NCBI RefSeq assembly: GCF_004794105.1 | Contig: NZ_SRYR01000001.1 | Coordinates: 1,426,001 to 1,490,000 of the forward strand | Direction of reading: 5' to 3' | Origin: Clostridium sartagoforme | GTDB lineage: Bacteria > Bacillota > Clostridia > Clostridiales > Clostridiaceae | DNA: 64,000 nt | In this document: one piece after another, positions 1 to 9,108 of the stretch | Numbering within the stretch: the stretch's first letter is position 1 | How the letters are laid out: every line of letters begins with the position of its first letter | Position numbers and translations under genes: made by a program | Notes under the pieces: model-generated | The model's input: the letters and a program-made list of their open reading frames with translations, nothing else | Database searches by the model: none | What the model was told of the DNA's origin: nothing

Positions 1-820
1 CACCTGTTCCAAATTCAATATCAACATAGTCATCTGCAACTATTGGAATTTCTCTATCTGTTAGAGGTAACTTTATCATTTTACCTACTAAATCTTTAAA
101 TCTATCATCATTAGGATTAACAGCTACTGCCGTATCTCCAAGTAAAGTTTCTGGTCTTGTAGTTGCTATTTCTAAATTTCCACTACCATCTGCTAATGGA
201 TAATTAATATGCCAGAAGAATCCATCTTGTTCTTCATATTCAATTTCAGCATCTGAAAGTGCAGTTGAACACTTTGGACACCAGTTTGTTATTCTATTTC
301 CTTGATAAATTAAACCTTCATTATATAACTTAACAAAAACTGTTCTAACAGCCTTATTTAAATTTTCATCCATAGTAAAGGCTTCTCTAGAGAAATCACA
401 AGAAACACCCATCTTTTTAAGTTGATTTCTTATAGTACCTCTATATTCATCTGACCATTCCCAAACTTTTTCAAGGAATGCTTCTCTACCCATTTCCTTT
501 TTAACTAAACCTTCTTTTAAAAGTTCATTTTCTACCTTAACTTCTGTTGCAATTGAAGCGTGATCTTGTCCTGGAAGCCATAAAGTAGAATATCCTTGCA
601 TTCTCTTAAATCTTATAAGCATATCTTGAAGTGTATTATCAAGAGCATGACCTAAGTGAAGCTTACCAGTTATATTTGGTGGTGGCATAACAATTGAAAA
701 AGGCTTTTTATTTTTATCAATTACTGGTGTAAAATATTTTTTTTCTTCCCAAGTCTTATAAATTCTTTCTTCAAAGTCTTTTGGGCTATAAGTTGTCGCT
801 AAGTTTTTCTTTTCTGACAT
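1..820 (-). CDS. valS: Valyl-tRNA synthetase, N-terminal part (runs off the window)
   Basis: Class I aminoacyl-tRNA synthetase that charges tRNA-Val with valine in the cytoplasm. About 273 N-terminal residues are visible. The ATP-binding HIGH motif is present as HLGH at residues 55-58 after PPPNITGK. The zinc-like CPKC stretch (NWCPKC) and the start of the editing insertion ([11 protein letters not shown]) follow. The start is the ATG at 818-820, preceded by a GGAGGAAGAG ribosome binding site. The C-terminal two thirds, including the KMSKS loop, lie outside the window. A valine-type T-box leader sits directly upstream, so expression should respond to uncharged tRNA-Val. The family call is firm; only the remainder of the gene is unseen. 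Confidence 0.97.
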   Translation of the reverse strand, partial: MSEKKNLATTYSPKDFEERIYKTWEEKKYFTPVIDKNKKPFSIVMPPPNITGKLHLGHALDNTLQDMLIRFKRMQGYSTLWLPGQDHASIATEVKVENELLKEGLVKKEMGREAFLEKVWEWSDEYRGTIRNQLKKMGVSCDFSREAFTMDENLNKAVRTVFVKLYNEGLIYQGNRITNWCPKCSTALSDAEIEYEEQDGFFWHINYPLADGSGNLEIATTRPETLLGDTAVAVNPNDDRFKDLVGKMIKLPLTDREIPIVADDYVDIEFGTG

Positions 821-875
821 ATCTCTTCCTCCTATTAAACATACTAATTATAGTTAGATTTAACTTTTTAAACAA

Positions 876-1129
876 TAAAAAAAGAGCCTTCATCACAAAA
901 GGACGAAGTCTCGCGGTACCACCTTTTTTCTTAATATATAAATATATTAAGCTCTTTATATAATAACGACTAAGTCAGCCGCCTTTACTTACTTAGTTTC
1001 AGTAAAGATGCTCAAAAGCTACCTTCAGGATACTTTAATATAGAAGGCTTTCAGCCCATGACCTTCATTCTCTTAATATACAGTACTCCCTACTCCTCTT
1101 TATCAACGCTTTTAAAATATGATTTTTAA
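876..1129 (-). promoter_or_regulatory. T-box leader of valS with GUA (Val) specifier
   Basis: On the minus strand the leader carries the canonical T-box GGTGGTACCGCG at 912-923. It is followed by a terminator hairpin (GACTTCGTC/GATGAAGGC) and a run of T at 876-911. The 3' side of stem I contains TGAAG-GTA-GC ahead of TTTTGAGC, which places a GUA valine codon at 1020-1022 in the specifier position. The same layout in the asnA leader of this window gives AAC. Known mechanism: uncharged tRNA-Val pairs with the specifier and T-box and prevents termination. Confidence 0.93.
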
Positions 1130-1135
1130 GGCTAT

Positions 1136-1162
1136 ATTATACCATATTATTATTTTTGTCAA
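1136..1162 (-). promoter_or_regulatory. Promoter of the valS T-box transcript
   Basis: A consensus -35 TTGACA (1157-1162) and -10 TATAAT (1136-1141) are separated by 15 bp, with TGG just before the -10 forming an extended -10. It is placed so that transcription starts at the 5' end of the T-box leader. The spacer is shorter than the usual 17 bp. Confidence 0.7.
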
Positions 1163-1330
1163 TAATATTGATAGACTTATTATAATTTAATTTTCATTCA
1201 TTGTAGAATTAGATACTTTAATTAATTTAGGCATTTACTAAAACTTATATATCAATAATAAATAAACCTTTTTATTTTTTTTGTAATCCCCTATAAATTC
1301 TTGCTTCAATCATTCATTAATAATTGATAA

Positions 1331-1380
1331 AACCTTCAGTAAAAAAGGAGCTGTGGTAGCCCCTTTTTTAACTGAAGGTT
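1331..1380. terminator. Bidirectional hairpin terminator overlapping the end of the 42-aa gene
   Basis: Near-perfect inverted repeat with arms AACCTTCAGT and ACTGAAGGTT and inner arms AAAAAAGGAGC and GCCCCTTTTTT. T tracts occur on both strands. The stop codon of the small minus-strand gene lies inside the arm. Confidence 0.8.
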
Positions 1381-1496
1381 TTTGGAGTAAATTCATTGCC
1401 CTTAGCTTTTGGTTCTCCAAAAGCTGCTTTTACACTTTCTACTTGAGGATTATGATTTACATGTTTCTTATTACTATTTTTAGGTTTATTACTCAT
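1368..1496 (-). CDS. Small basic hypothetical protein, 42 aa
   Basis: This short frame starts at ATG 1494-1496 behind an excellent GGAGGTGAAAG ribosome binding site and ends inside a terminator hairpin. That combination makes it a credible gene despite its size. The product is hydrophilic and rich in Asn and Lys at the N-terminus (MSNKPKNSNKK). It continues with a QVESVKAAFGEPKAKG segment and ends in FTPKTFS. There are no cysteines, membrane segments or signal peptide. I do not recognise a family. The size and composition would suit a small spore-associated or nucleic-acid-binding protein, but that is only a guess. The opposite-strand frame here is a shadow. Confidence 0.6.
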   Translation of the reverse strand: MSNKPKNSNKKHVNHNPQVESVKAAFGEPKAKGNEFTPKTFS

Positions 1497-1549
1497 TTCT
1501 TTCACCTCCAAGATAATCTTATCTTATGTAAAAGAAATTTTATTATGTA

Positions 1550-2494
1550 TTAACTTTCTATCCAATTAATATCCTTCATAAATTCATGAACATACTCTTC
1601 ACTCATATTAGGATTTATTGTTTCTTCATGCATTATAGTAATTACTGACATTGCTATTGCATACTTAACAGTATCAATTAATGATAATTTTTTTAAATAT
1701 CCATAACCAATACCTGCTACAAATGAATCTCCAGCTCCTGTTACATTTTTTACTGAAACTCCTGTAGTTTTAATTTTTCCTTCTTCAGAATTATTTTTAT
1801 AATATATTCCATCTGCATCTAAGCTTATAAAGACATTAGTTACTCCTTGCTCTAAGAAGTAATCACAAGCTCTCTTTATATCCTCATCATTATTTATCTT
1901 AAATCCACATAAAACCTCTGCTTCTAATCTGTTAGGCTTTATTGTATGAAAATACTTAACTAAATGTTTTATTTTGCTTGCTTTACTTGCTGATACAGGA
2001 TCTAAAATAAACTTTGTATCTTTAGAGTATTTTTTTAAAATATGCTCTAATAATTCTGGATGATCTGAGTCTACAACCATATATTCGGCATTTCTTATTA
2101 TTTCAGACTTGCTATCAATAAAATTAGAATCAATTTTATTTAAGCATTCCATATCTACTATAGCAGATTCCATTTCACCTTTTTCATTTAAAACAGCCAT
2201 ATAAGTAGGAGTATACTCATCTTCTAAGATAAGTGAGTGTTCCATATTATATCCTACTTCTTTAGAGTTATTTAAAATATTCTTTCCTTGGTCATCTCCC
2301 CCTAATACAGATATAAAACTAGTATTAACATTAACTCTTGCTAAATTTTCTGCTATATTTCTGCATACCCCACCTAGGGAAATCTTAATATTACCAGGTA
2401 TAGAATCTCTACTATTATATTTTCTTCTGCTAAAACCTATAATATCGACGATTGATGCCCCTAATACTAATATATATGGATCATTTTTATACAT
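1550..2494 (-). CDS. PfkB-family sugar kinase, pseudouridine-kinase-like
   Basis: Ribokinase/PfkB-superfamily kinase of about 314 residues. It shows the N-terminal substrate-binding core (VLGASIVDIIG, then LGGVCRNIAENLARV) and the C-terminal signature NVTGAGDSFVAG. The Asp of that signature is the family's catalytic base and the GAGD loop is the anion hole. I chose the ATG at 2492-2494 because GGGAGAG precedes it; the longer frame to 2539 has no ribosome binding site. The early GASIVD and LGGVxRNIAENLARL pattern resembles pseudouridine kinases of the PsuK/YeiC type, but no psuG glycosidase lies next to it, so the substrate is uncertain. It appears to be a single-gene unit. Confidence 0.85.
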   Translation of the reverse strand: MYKNDPYILVLGASIVDIIGFSRRKYNSRDSIPGNIKISLGGVCRNIAENLARVNVNTSFISVLGGDDQGKNILNNSKEVGYNMEHSLILEDEYTPTYMAVLNEKGEMESAIVDMECLNKIDSNFIDSKSEIIRNAEYMVVDSDHPELLEHILKKYSKDTKFILDPVSASKASKIKHLVKYFHTIKPNRLEAEVLCGFKINNDEDIKRACDYFLEQGVTNVFISLDADGIYYKNNSEEGKIKTTGVSVKNVTGAGDSFVAGIGYGYLKKLSLIDTVKYAIAMSVITIMHEETINPNMSEEYVHEFMKDINWIES

Positions 2495-2708
2495 ACCATC
2501 TCTCCCACTCTTAAAATCCGTTAAAAAACATAAATCCATTATATTAAATAACCTAAAAAAAATAAAGTTATTTTTAAAAATTTTGTCGAATTTTAAAAAT
2601 TGATAATAATATATAAAATTACCATTTTATAATCACTTACATATATTGAATATTACAAAGACTTTCTGTCAATAATTTAATTAAAATATTCTTAAGATGG
2701 AGGATTTT

Positions 2709-3074
2709 ATGAATTATTTTAATGAAGGAAATATGTACTATAATTTAAAAGATTATTCAAAAGCAATAGATTATTATAAACTATCCATTGAAAATGAAGA
2801 TAATGTTGCTTGCTCATATTATAATTCTGGAGTTTGTTATATAAAGCTAAGAAACTTCGATAAAGCTATAGAACTTATAAAAAAAGCAATACTTATTCAA
2901 CAAGAAAGTAAATACTATTTTAATCTTGCCTATTGTTATGCAATGAAAGAAAACGTAAAAAAAGCATTAATTTATTTCAATATGGCCTGGTCACTAGACT
3001 CAACTGATGTTGACTGTGAAAAAGCAATAAATCTAATTATGGCAAAAAATAAAAAGTGGGATGTATCAAATTAA
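2709..3074 (+). CDS. Tetratricopeptide-repeat protein, 121 aa
   Basis: Small cytoplasmic protein made of about three TPR units: YFNEGNMYYNLKDYSKAIDYY, then CSYYNSGVCYIKLRNFDKAIEL, then YYFNLAYCYAMKENVKKALIYF. Each has the alternating small/aromatic spacing and the closing Ala of TPR helices. TPRs mediate protein-protein contacts, so no enzymatic role is implied. The start at 2709 is preferred over 2697 because GGAGG at 2700-2704 lies five bases upstream of it. The gene stands alone and is followed directly by a strong terminator. Confidence 0.75.
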   Translation: MNYFNEGNMYYNLKDYSKAIDYYKLSIENEDNVACSYYNSGVCYIKLRNFDKAIELIKKAILIQQESKYYFNLAYCYAMKENVKKALIYFNMAWSLDSTDVDCEKAINLIMAKNKKWDVSN

Positions 3075-3142
3075 AAATTCCAATAATATAAGTTTTCTCG
3101 GCACTAAATGAAAGTCGACTAACTCATATTATTGGAATTTTT
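3073..3142 (+). terminator. Terminator of the TPR gene
   Basis: Inverted repeat AAAAATTCCAATAATAT ... ATATTATTGGAATTTTT around a loop of about 36 nt, beginning at the stop codon and ending in a T tract. Confidence 0.75.
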
Positions 3143-3284
3143 TATATTAATCATCTAATATATTGAACTTTTTCTAATTTAAATATTAGCAGGTAAAACA
3201 TATCTAATTATGTCCTTACCTATTAAACTTATATTATTTCTGATTATATTTAAACATAAAATTTTATCTACAATTTAATATAAA

Positions 3285-3315
3285 AAAACCCTCTATTTCT
3301 AAAATAGGGGGTTTT
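3285..3315 (-). terminator. Terminator downstream of the transglutaminase-like gene
   Basis: Hairpin AAAACCCCCTATTTT / AAATAGAGGGTTTT followed by T7 on the minus strand. The rest of 3143-3384 is AT-rich with no gene. Its end, 3342-3384, holds a short AT-rich repeat related to 6880-6915. Confidence 0.8.
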
Positions 3316-3384
3316 CATAAAATATAGTAATTCTGAAAGAATTACATCCTTAATTGTTCATTATCCATTGTTAATTTTTAATTG

Positions 3385-4455
3385 TTAATTCCATTCTCCT
3401 GCTATTTCAGCATTTATATGATCCTTATCAAAGTCATTATTATCAAAGTAATCTCCTGATAAATAGAAAGTTGGATCTACATTTATCCATATTCCCTCAT
3501 CTTCTAAATATGCTTGATTCCAAGCATGAGGTCCATAATTTCGACCATCAAAAGCATCTCCAGTAACTATTCTACTTCCTAGTCCTACAGCCCTTGACAT
3601 TGCAACATAAAGGCAGGCATAATCAAAGCAAATACCACTTCTAGTGTTATAAGCTTCTAAAGCTCCACTATTAGTTACACCTTCTCTTCCTAATGCTTTT
3701 TCTGCTTTATCAAAATCATATTTAACATTTGATCCCACCCATGCATAAATTCTTTTTGCTTTTTCCCTATCAGATTTAGCCCCTGCTGTAATCTCTCTTG
3801 CTTTATCATCTATTTCCTTGGAGGATTTAATTCCATCCTCTAATGTAACTCCATTGTAGTATATTATTACATTAGAGTTAGCAGGAATATAATCTTTAAA
3901 ATCATTATATGATAAAACTGGTTTATTAACAGATACCATTTCGTTAAGTTTACTATATCCGCTAATATTATTGAAAATATCTATATCTGAATTTTTACCA
4001 AATGTATAATTGTAAGTTATAATTCCCATAAACATAATTAGTATTACTACTAATCCTTTTAGGAAACCAAACAAAGTAGAAAATAAGACTATTCTAACTT
4101 TCCCCCTACTTAGTAATATCTTATATGCCTTACTAAGAGGATTACTTAATAATGATAATATAAAATAAAAAACTGCTTGAATTATAGCAAATATAACTCC
4201 CAGTGCTAATGCTTTTACTATATTATTATTAAGTATTGAAAACTCTGGGTTATTACTTGCAAACTTTAATATAGCTAAATAAATATTCTCTAAATTTAGT
4301 AACATTATTAGAAATGTTACAAATATAGAAAAATAATATATTAATCTTTTTAAAGAGTATACTGCACTTTCTTCTTCTAGTGAACCTTGGATACTATCTT
4401 TTATAGAAAAAAGTAATAGTAAACCACATATTATATATGGCAAATACTCTAGCAT
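3385..4455 (-). CDS. Membrane protein with transglutaminase-like domain
   Basis: A 356-residue protein with four to five hydrophobic segments (about 4-18, 40-57, 84-104, 122-150) followed by a transglutaminase-core domain facing the other side of the membrane. The predicted triad is visible: Cys276 in SGICFDYA, His310 in GPHAWNQ and Asp327 in INVDPTF. Bacterial members of this superfamily are usually cysteine peptidases or cross-linking enzymes acting on surface proteins or peptidoglycan-linked substrates; the actual substrate is unknown. It lies 17 bp downstream of recX, so it may be co-transcribed with recX and the M16 peptidase gene. Confidence 0.85.
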   Translation of the reverse strand: MLEYLPYIICGLLLLFSIKDSIQGSLEEESAVYSLKRLIYYFSIFVTFLIMLLNLENIYLAILKFASNNPEFSILNNNIVKALALGVIFAIIQAVFYFILSLLSNPLSKAYKILLSRGKVRIVLFSTLFGFLKGLVVILIMFMGIITYNYTFGKNSDIDIFNNISGYSKLNEMVSVNKPVLSYNDFKDYIPANSNVIIYYNGVTLEDGIKSSKEIDDKAREITAGAKSDREKAKRIYAWVGSNVKYDFDKAEKALGREGVTNSGALEAYNTRSGICFDYACLYVAMSRAVGLGSRIVTGDAFDGRNYGPHAWNQAYLEDEGIWINVDPTFYLSGDYFDNNDFDKDHINAEIAGEWN

Positions 4456-4472
4456 AGTACTATCTCCTTTAT

Positions 4473-5108
4473 TTATATATCTTCTTGATTAGTTATTTTT
4501 CTTACAACATAGGAAACTGTATCGTAGCTATATCCCTTAGATAATAAAAACCTAAATAATTTCTGTGATAATTTATACTTATCATCTTCTCTTTTAGCTA
4601 TTACATTATACTTTTTAATAGCAATATTGTAAGCATTATCTCTTTCAGCTTCTTCATCTATATTAGATATACTACTCTCTATAATATCTTCGCTTATACC
4701 CTTCTTAATTAAGTCATACTTAATCTTGCTTTTTCCTTGAGTTCTATTTTTATCTTTTATATAAAGTTTTGCAAAGTTATTATCATTAATGAATCCATAC
4801 TCTTTTAAAAATTCAATTGATTTTTCTATTGAATTTATATCATAGCCTTTAAGTAAAAGTTTATCTTTTAATTCTTTTTCGCTTTTATATGTCTTTTCAA
4901 CAATCCTTAAAGCTGCACTTTTACATTTTAGATAATTATCTTTTTTTGCAATTTCCTCTATTCTTTCAATATTAATAGATTCATTAGTCTTAAGTCCCTC
5001 TTTATAAACTAATTCACTATCTAAAGAAAAAGCATATTCATGATCAACATATACATTTACTCTATTTTTATTTCTCTTTTGTACTTCAATCTTTGTTATT
5101 GTATTCAT
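4473..5108 (-). CDS. recX: Regulatory protein RecX
   Basis: RecX-family protein of 211 residues built from repeated three-helix units, for example ALRIVEKTYKSEKELKDKLLLKG and LKEYGFINDNNFAKLYIKDK. The second of these carries the conserved GFINDxxFA motif. Known role: RecX binds RecA filaments and modulates recombination. I take the ATG at 5106-5108, which has GGAG six bases upstream; the TTG four codons earlier lies over that site. The gene follows the M16 peptidase gene by 16 bp and precedes the transglutaminase-like gene. Confidence 0.92.
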   Translation of the reverse strand: MNTITKIEVQKRNKNRVNVYVDHEYAFSLDSELVYKEGLKTNESINIERIEEIAKKDNYLKCKSAALRIVEKTYKSEKELKDKLLLKGYDINSIEKSIEFLKEYGFINDNNFAKLYIKDKNRTQGKSKIKYDLIKKGISEDIIESSISNIDEEAERDNAYNIAIKKYNVIAKREDDKYKLSQKLFRFLLSKGYSYDTVSYVVRKITNQEDI

Positions 5109-5124
5109 AATTATCTCCAATTTA

Positions 5125-6363
5125 TTAAGATCTTAGTATATGAACTGTAGGATTTTCTAATACCTTTTTAGACACTTCATTAATTTTATTAATATCTAAA
5201 GTGTGAAGCTTATTCATATCTTCTACAAATTCATAAAAATTCTCTCCATCTAATCCTTGATGAAGAATATAGTTACATAATTCAGCTGGATCTTCTAAAG
5301 TTGATATTACTGCTGTTTTATGAACCTTTTTCATAAGCTCTAGATGTCTTTCTCCAATTTCTAATTTTCCACTTTTAACATCATCAATAGTTTCATCTAT
5401 AGCTTCAATAGCAGAACTTAAATCTTCCTCTGCTACTGCAGTGTAGATATATAAAGTCTTAACGTAATTAGTCATATCTATACTAGTATAAATATCATAA
5501 GCTAGTCCTCTTTTTTCTCTAATTTCTCTAAATAGTAAAGAGTTTGAACTTTCACCAAGCCTATGATTTAAAATCCTAAGTGGCAATTCTAACTCCTTGT
5601 CTAAATTATGAAAAGTATATAAGTAAACTATTGTATTTTGCTCTATATTACTTTTTTTAGAAGTAACTATAGTATGTTTATTATCCTCTATAATAATATC
5701 TTTCTTTTTAATTTCCCCTTTTTCCCATTTACTAAAAATCTTTTTAACTTCTTCTAAAGCATCCTTATGATCATAAGATGATACTATAGTAACTATTGAG
5801 TTATTAGGAAGATAATATTTATTATAAAAACTTAAAAGATCTTCTCTAGAATACTTTTTAACATTTACTTCAAGTCCAGCCACATCATATTTTAATGGAC
5901 TCTTATTAAAGGCAATTTCATTAGTTCTTTTAAAGCTTAAATCTTCTATATCATCTTTGCTAGTTCTCATTTCAGCTAAGATAACGCCTCTTTCCTTCTC
6001 TAATTCCTCGCTATTAAACTCAGGATTTATAATCATATCTCCTAGTATTTCTATTGCTTTATTTAATTCCTCTTCTAAACAACTAACAGTGTATACAGTT
6101 GAAGTATAATCAGTATATGCATTATACTCCCCCCCTAGAAACTCTAGCTCATCATTTAATTCCTCGTAGCTTCTTGTTGTAGTTCCTTTAAAAAGCATAT
6201 GCTCTATAAAGTGGCTAATACCTCTTTCATTACTGCCTTCATTTAATGAACCTACTTTAACTCCAATATTGATTGAAGATATTTTAGTATCCTTTTTTAT
6301 AGTAATAACTTCTAAACCATTATCTAAAAAATGTTTCTTAACATCAAAATTCAATTTAAACAT
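5125..6363 (-). CDS. M16-family zinc peptidase (insulinase/processing-peptidase type)
   Basis: Metallopeptidase of 412 residues with the inverted zinc motif HFIEH (His51, Glu54, His55) and the third ligand Glu131 at the expected 76-residue spacing in VILAEM. The C-terminal half carries the usual inactive M16 domain with the REIREKRGLAYDIY arginine/tyrosine motif. It has no signal peptide, so it is probably cytoplasmic like Bacillus YmxG/MlpA-type proteins. The ATG at 6361-6363 follows AGGTGG; the upstream ATG at 6378 lacks a suitable site. It heads a possible operon with recX and the transglutaminase-like gene. Confidence 0.9.
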   Translation of the reverse strand: MFKLNFDVKKHFLDNGLEVITIKKDTKISSINIGVKVGSLNEGSNERGISHFIEHMLFKGTTTRSYEELNDELEFLGGEYNAYTDYTSTVYTVSCLEEELNKAIEILGDMIINPEFNSEELEKERGVILAEMRTSKDDIEDLSFKRTNEIAFNKSPLKYDVAGLEVNVKKYSREDLLSFYNKYYLPNNSIVTIVSSYDHKDALEEVKKIFSKWEKGEIKKKDIIIEDNKHTIVTSKKSNIEQNTIVYLYTFHNLDKELELPLRILNHRLGESSNSLLFREIREKRGLAYDIYTSIDMTNYVKTLYIYTAVAEEDLSSAIEAIDETIDDVKSGKLEIGERHLELMKKVHKTAVISTLEDPAELCNYILHQGLDGENFYEFVEDMNKLHTLDINKINEVSKKVLENPTVHILRS

Positions 6364-6935
6364 CCATCCACCTATCATCCTTCATATTACCTTGTTTAAA
6401 TATAATATGAACCCTTTATAAATATAACAATAATATTATATCTATCTTTCATATAATTATCTACCTTAATAATATCTTAATATAAAATAATGCTATTTTT
6501 ACTTTACCATATAATTTATCACACTTATAATTATATATATGTTTAAATTAATTATATTAATGTAGTTTTATAATATATATGTTTCAATAAACAGCTTACA
6601 TCTTGCAGTCTTATATAGTTTTAAGTAAAGAATACTTTTAAAGTAAACTACATCAATTGAAATCATCGATGTTTTAATTTTTATATAAGTTGTCAAGTTA
6701 ATTCAATTTCTTATATAGTTTTAAGTAAATAACTTTATAAGATATAAAAACTTTATTACAACTTATATATAAACTAAAAAACTTACTACTTTAGTAAAAT
6801 ATCAAAATTTGAAACATAGCTTCAAATTTGTCATAAAATACGTTGAATTTAAAAACTTAAGTTTTGCTCTGCAAAACGTCCTTAATTATGCATTATCAAT
6901 TATAAATTTTAAATATTATTATAGGGAGGGCTCTT
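6364..6935. other. Long AT-rich intergenic region with repeat copy A and small hairpins
   Basis: No coding frame is credible in these 572 bases. It contains copy A of the three-copy element (6571-6780). It also holds a hairpin AAATTTGAA/TTCAAATTT at 6813-6838, a hairpin GTTTTGC/GCAAAAC near 6861-6878, and an AT-rich short repeat ending near 6915. The last bases supply the GGGAGGG ribosome binding site of the response regulator. Confidence 0.7.
6571..6780 (+). repeat. Dispersed intergenic element, copy A
   Basis: Shares long blocks with 50727-50940 and, on the opposite strand, 25858-25973. The left block is TATATATGTTTCAATAAA (arm at 6579-6588). The right block is ACATCAATTGAAATCAT (arm at 6656-6666), followed by TTTTAATTTTTATATAAGTT. 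The two arms are complementary and 67 nt apart. Copy A also repeats CTTATATAGTTTTAAGTAAA internally at about 6610 and 6710. Confidence 0.75.
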
Positions 6936-7610
6936 ATGAAAAAGAATATCTTAGTAATTGAAGATGAAACTAGAATTAGATTTCTACTTAGAGACTACTT
7001 TTTTAAAGAAGGCTTTAATATTATTGAGGCAAGTGATGGTGATGAGGGAATAAACTACTTTATGAATAGCAAAGTGGATTTAGTAATATTGGATATTATG
7101 ATGCCTCGAGTTGATGGAATTACTGTCCTTGAAATGATAAGAAAAGTTTCTAAAGTACCAGTAATACTTTTAACTGCAAAGGGCCAAGAAGAAGATAAAT
7201 TATTTGGATATGAAATGGGTGCCGATGATTATATGACTAAACCATTTTCTCCTAAAGTATTAGTTGCAAAAGTAAAAGCTTTACTTAAGAGAACTTCTGA
7301 AGAGAGCTTTTCTAGTGAAAATGATTATAACGGTTTAACAATAAATAAATTATCTCATGAAGTTAAGATAAATAATGAAATTATTAATTTATCTCCTAAG
7401 GAATTTGAATTACTATCTTATCTAGCAGATAATGAAGGAATAGCTTTATCTAGAGATAACATACTCGATAATGTTTGGGGGCTTGACTATTATGGAGATT
7501 TAAGAACTGTTGATACAAATATAAAAAGGCTTAGAGAAAAGCTTGGTGAAAAATCTACTTATATAATAACAGTAAGAGGAAGTGGATATAGATTTGAAGC
7601 AAAAAAATAA
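6936..7610 (+). CDS. OmpR/PhoB-family response regulator
   Basis: DNA-binding response regulator of 224 residues. The receiver domain (1-115) has acidic residues Asp10/Glu11, phospho-acceptor Asp53 (LVILDIMMPR), Thr80 and Lys102 (MTKPF). The C-terminal winged helix (about 130-222) has the SPKEFELLSYLADNEG, TVDTNIKRLREKLG and TVRGSGYRF features. It starts at ATG 6936 behind GGGAGGG. The histidine kinase gene begins inside its last codons, so the two are translationally coupled and form one two-component system. The target genes are not evident from the sequence. Confidence 0.95.
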   Translation: MKKNILVIEDETRIRFLLRDYFFKEGFNIIEASDGDEGINYFMNSKVDLVILDIMMPRVDGITVLEMIRKVSKVPVILLTAKGQEEDKLFGYEMGADDYMTKPFSPKVLVAKVKALLKRTSEESFSSENDYNGLTINKLSHEVKINNEIINLSPKEFELLSYLADNEGIALSRDNILDNVWGLDYYGDLRTVDTNIKRLREKLGEKSTYIITVRGSGYRFEAKK

Positions 7611-9108
7611 ATTTACTATTTCAAAAAAAATATTTATTATAACTTTCGGCCTTATATTTGTTGTTTTAATTTTTAGTATGTTATTTCAAAATATATTTTT
7701 TGAAGACTTTTATTTAAGTAAAAGAACTAAAGATTTAGCTAATGATTCAGTTGAATTTACAAAACTTTATGCATATCAAAATAATGACATAATATTAAAT
7801 AAAGAATTATTTAGATTTGAACAAGAAACTAACTCCAAGATAGCTATCTTCACTTTTGATGGAAAACTTAAAGTATTAAATAACTATAATACTTCTTCTG
7901 AAGATATTAAAAATTTAGCTGCATTTTGTGAAGAATTAATTAATGATGATAAATTAGTAAATGAAGTTTTAGCTTCTGGCAAGCCAAAGGCTAAAATTTT
8001 TAATAATGAATATAGTAATACTACTAAAATTGGAGTATTAACTCCAATGTCACTAAATAGCAAAAATGACTCTATATTTGTTACAGTATCATCTATGCAA
8101 CCAATTAGTGAAGCATCAGCTGTAATTAGAGAGTTTTACTTATATTTATTTTTAGGATTTACTATTATTGGAATATTCTTATCTTCTATATATGCTAATT
8201 TAATCTCAAAGCCTTTAGTTAATATAAATAAGGTTGCAAAAAGGATGTCTGCAATGGATTTTAGCGTAAAGTGCGATGAAGAATCTGATGATGAAATTGG
8301 TGATTTAGCTACTACATTAAACTTCTTATCTTCTACTCTAAAAAGCACATTAGAAGATTTAAAATATAAAAATAGAAAACTAGAAGAGGATATAGAAAAA
8401 GAAAGAAAACTAGAAGCTATGAGAAAAGACTTTGTTGATAGCGTTTCTCACGACTTAAAGACTCCAATAGGAATAATAGAGGGATATGCTGAAGGATTAA
8501 AAGATGGAATTGCAACTGGTGAGTCTGCTTCCCTTTATTTAGATACAATAATCGATGAAGCTAAAAAAATGAATAAATTAGTTTCAAATATGCTTGAACT
8601 TTCTAAATTAGAGGCTGGAATTTCTAACCTACTTATAGAACGTTTTAATATCTTGAGACTTATTCAAAAACTAATTAAAAGTTTCACCTTAGAGTTTGAA
8701 GCTAATAATATAACCTTAGATTTAATATCAGATTTTGAATATTGCTATATTATTGGAGATACACTTCAATTAGAACAGGTTATGACTAATTTAATTAGTA
8801 ATGCCTTAAAATACACTCCAAAAGGAGAAAAAGTTATAATTGAAGTTCTAGACAGAGGTGAATTTGTTAATATTTCTGTTGAAAATAAAGGTGCCAATAT
8901 ACCTGATGAAGAACTTTCTAAGTTATATAATAAATTCTATAAACTTGATAAAGCAAGAAACTCATCTCAAAGTAGTAACGGACTAGGCCTAGCTATAGTA
9001 AAAAGGATTTTAACCCTACATGAAAGCAATTATAAACTATATAATACTGAGGATGGTGTTAAATTTGAATTTACTTTAAAAAAGGCTAATGAAGATGAAA
9101 TAGAGTAA
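7582..9108 (+). CDS. Sensor histidine kinase
   Basis: Membrane sensor kinase of about 508 residues. One TM segment lies near 17-37, an extracytoplasmic sensor region near 40-185, a second TM near 186-207, then HAMP. The HisKA dimerisation domain has phospho-acceptor His290 in DSVSHDLKTP, and HATPase_c has the N box (TNLISNALKYTP) and G2 box (SNGLGLAIVKR). The start is probably the GTG at 7582 or the TTG at 7594; both overlap the response regulator reading frame, so exact initiation is uncertain. It is the cognate kinase of the preceding regulator. The signal sensed is unknown. Confidence 0.93.
   Translation: MDIDLKQKNKFTISKKIFIITFGLIFVVLIFSMLFQNIFFEDFYLSKRTKDLANDSVEFTKLYAYQNNDIILNKELFRFEQETNSKIAIFTFDGKLKVLNNYNTSSEDIKNLAAFCEELINDDKLVNEVLASGKPKAKIFNNEYSNTTKIGVLTPMSLNSKNDSIFVTVSSMQPISEASAVIREFYLYLFLGFTIIGIFLSSIYANLISKPLVNINKVAKRMSAMDFSVKCDEESDDEIGDLATTLNFLSSTLKSTLEDLKYKNRKLEEDIEKERKLEAMRKDFVDSVSHDLKTPIGIIEGYAEGLKDGIATGESASLYLDTIIDEAKKMNKLVSNMLELSKLEAGISNLLIERFNILRLIQKLIKSFTLEFEANNITLDLISDFEYCYIIGDTLQLEQVMTNLISNALKYTPKGEKVIIEVLDRGEFVNISVENKGANIPDEELSKLYNKFYKLDKARNSSQSSNGLGLAIVKRILTLHESNYKLYNTEDGVKFEFTLKKANEDEIE

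Noticed and set aside
1353-1553. 66-codon frame on the + strand
   Set aside because: It is antisense to the 42-residue gene with its strong ribosome binding site, begins inside a terminator arm and has no ribosome binding site of its own.
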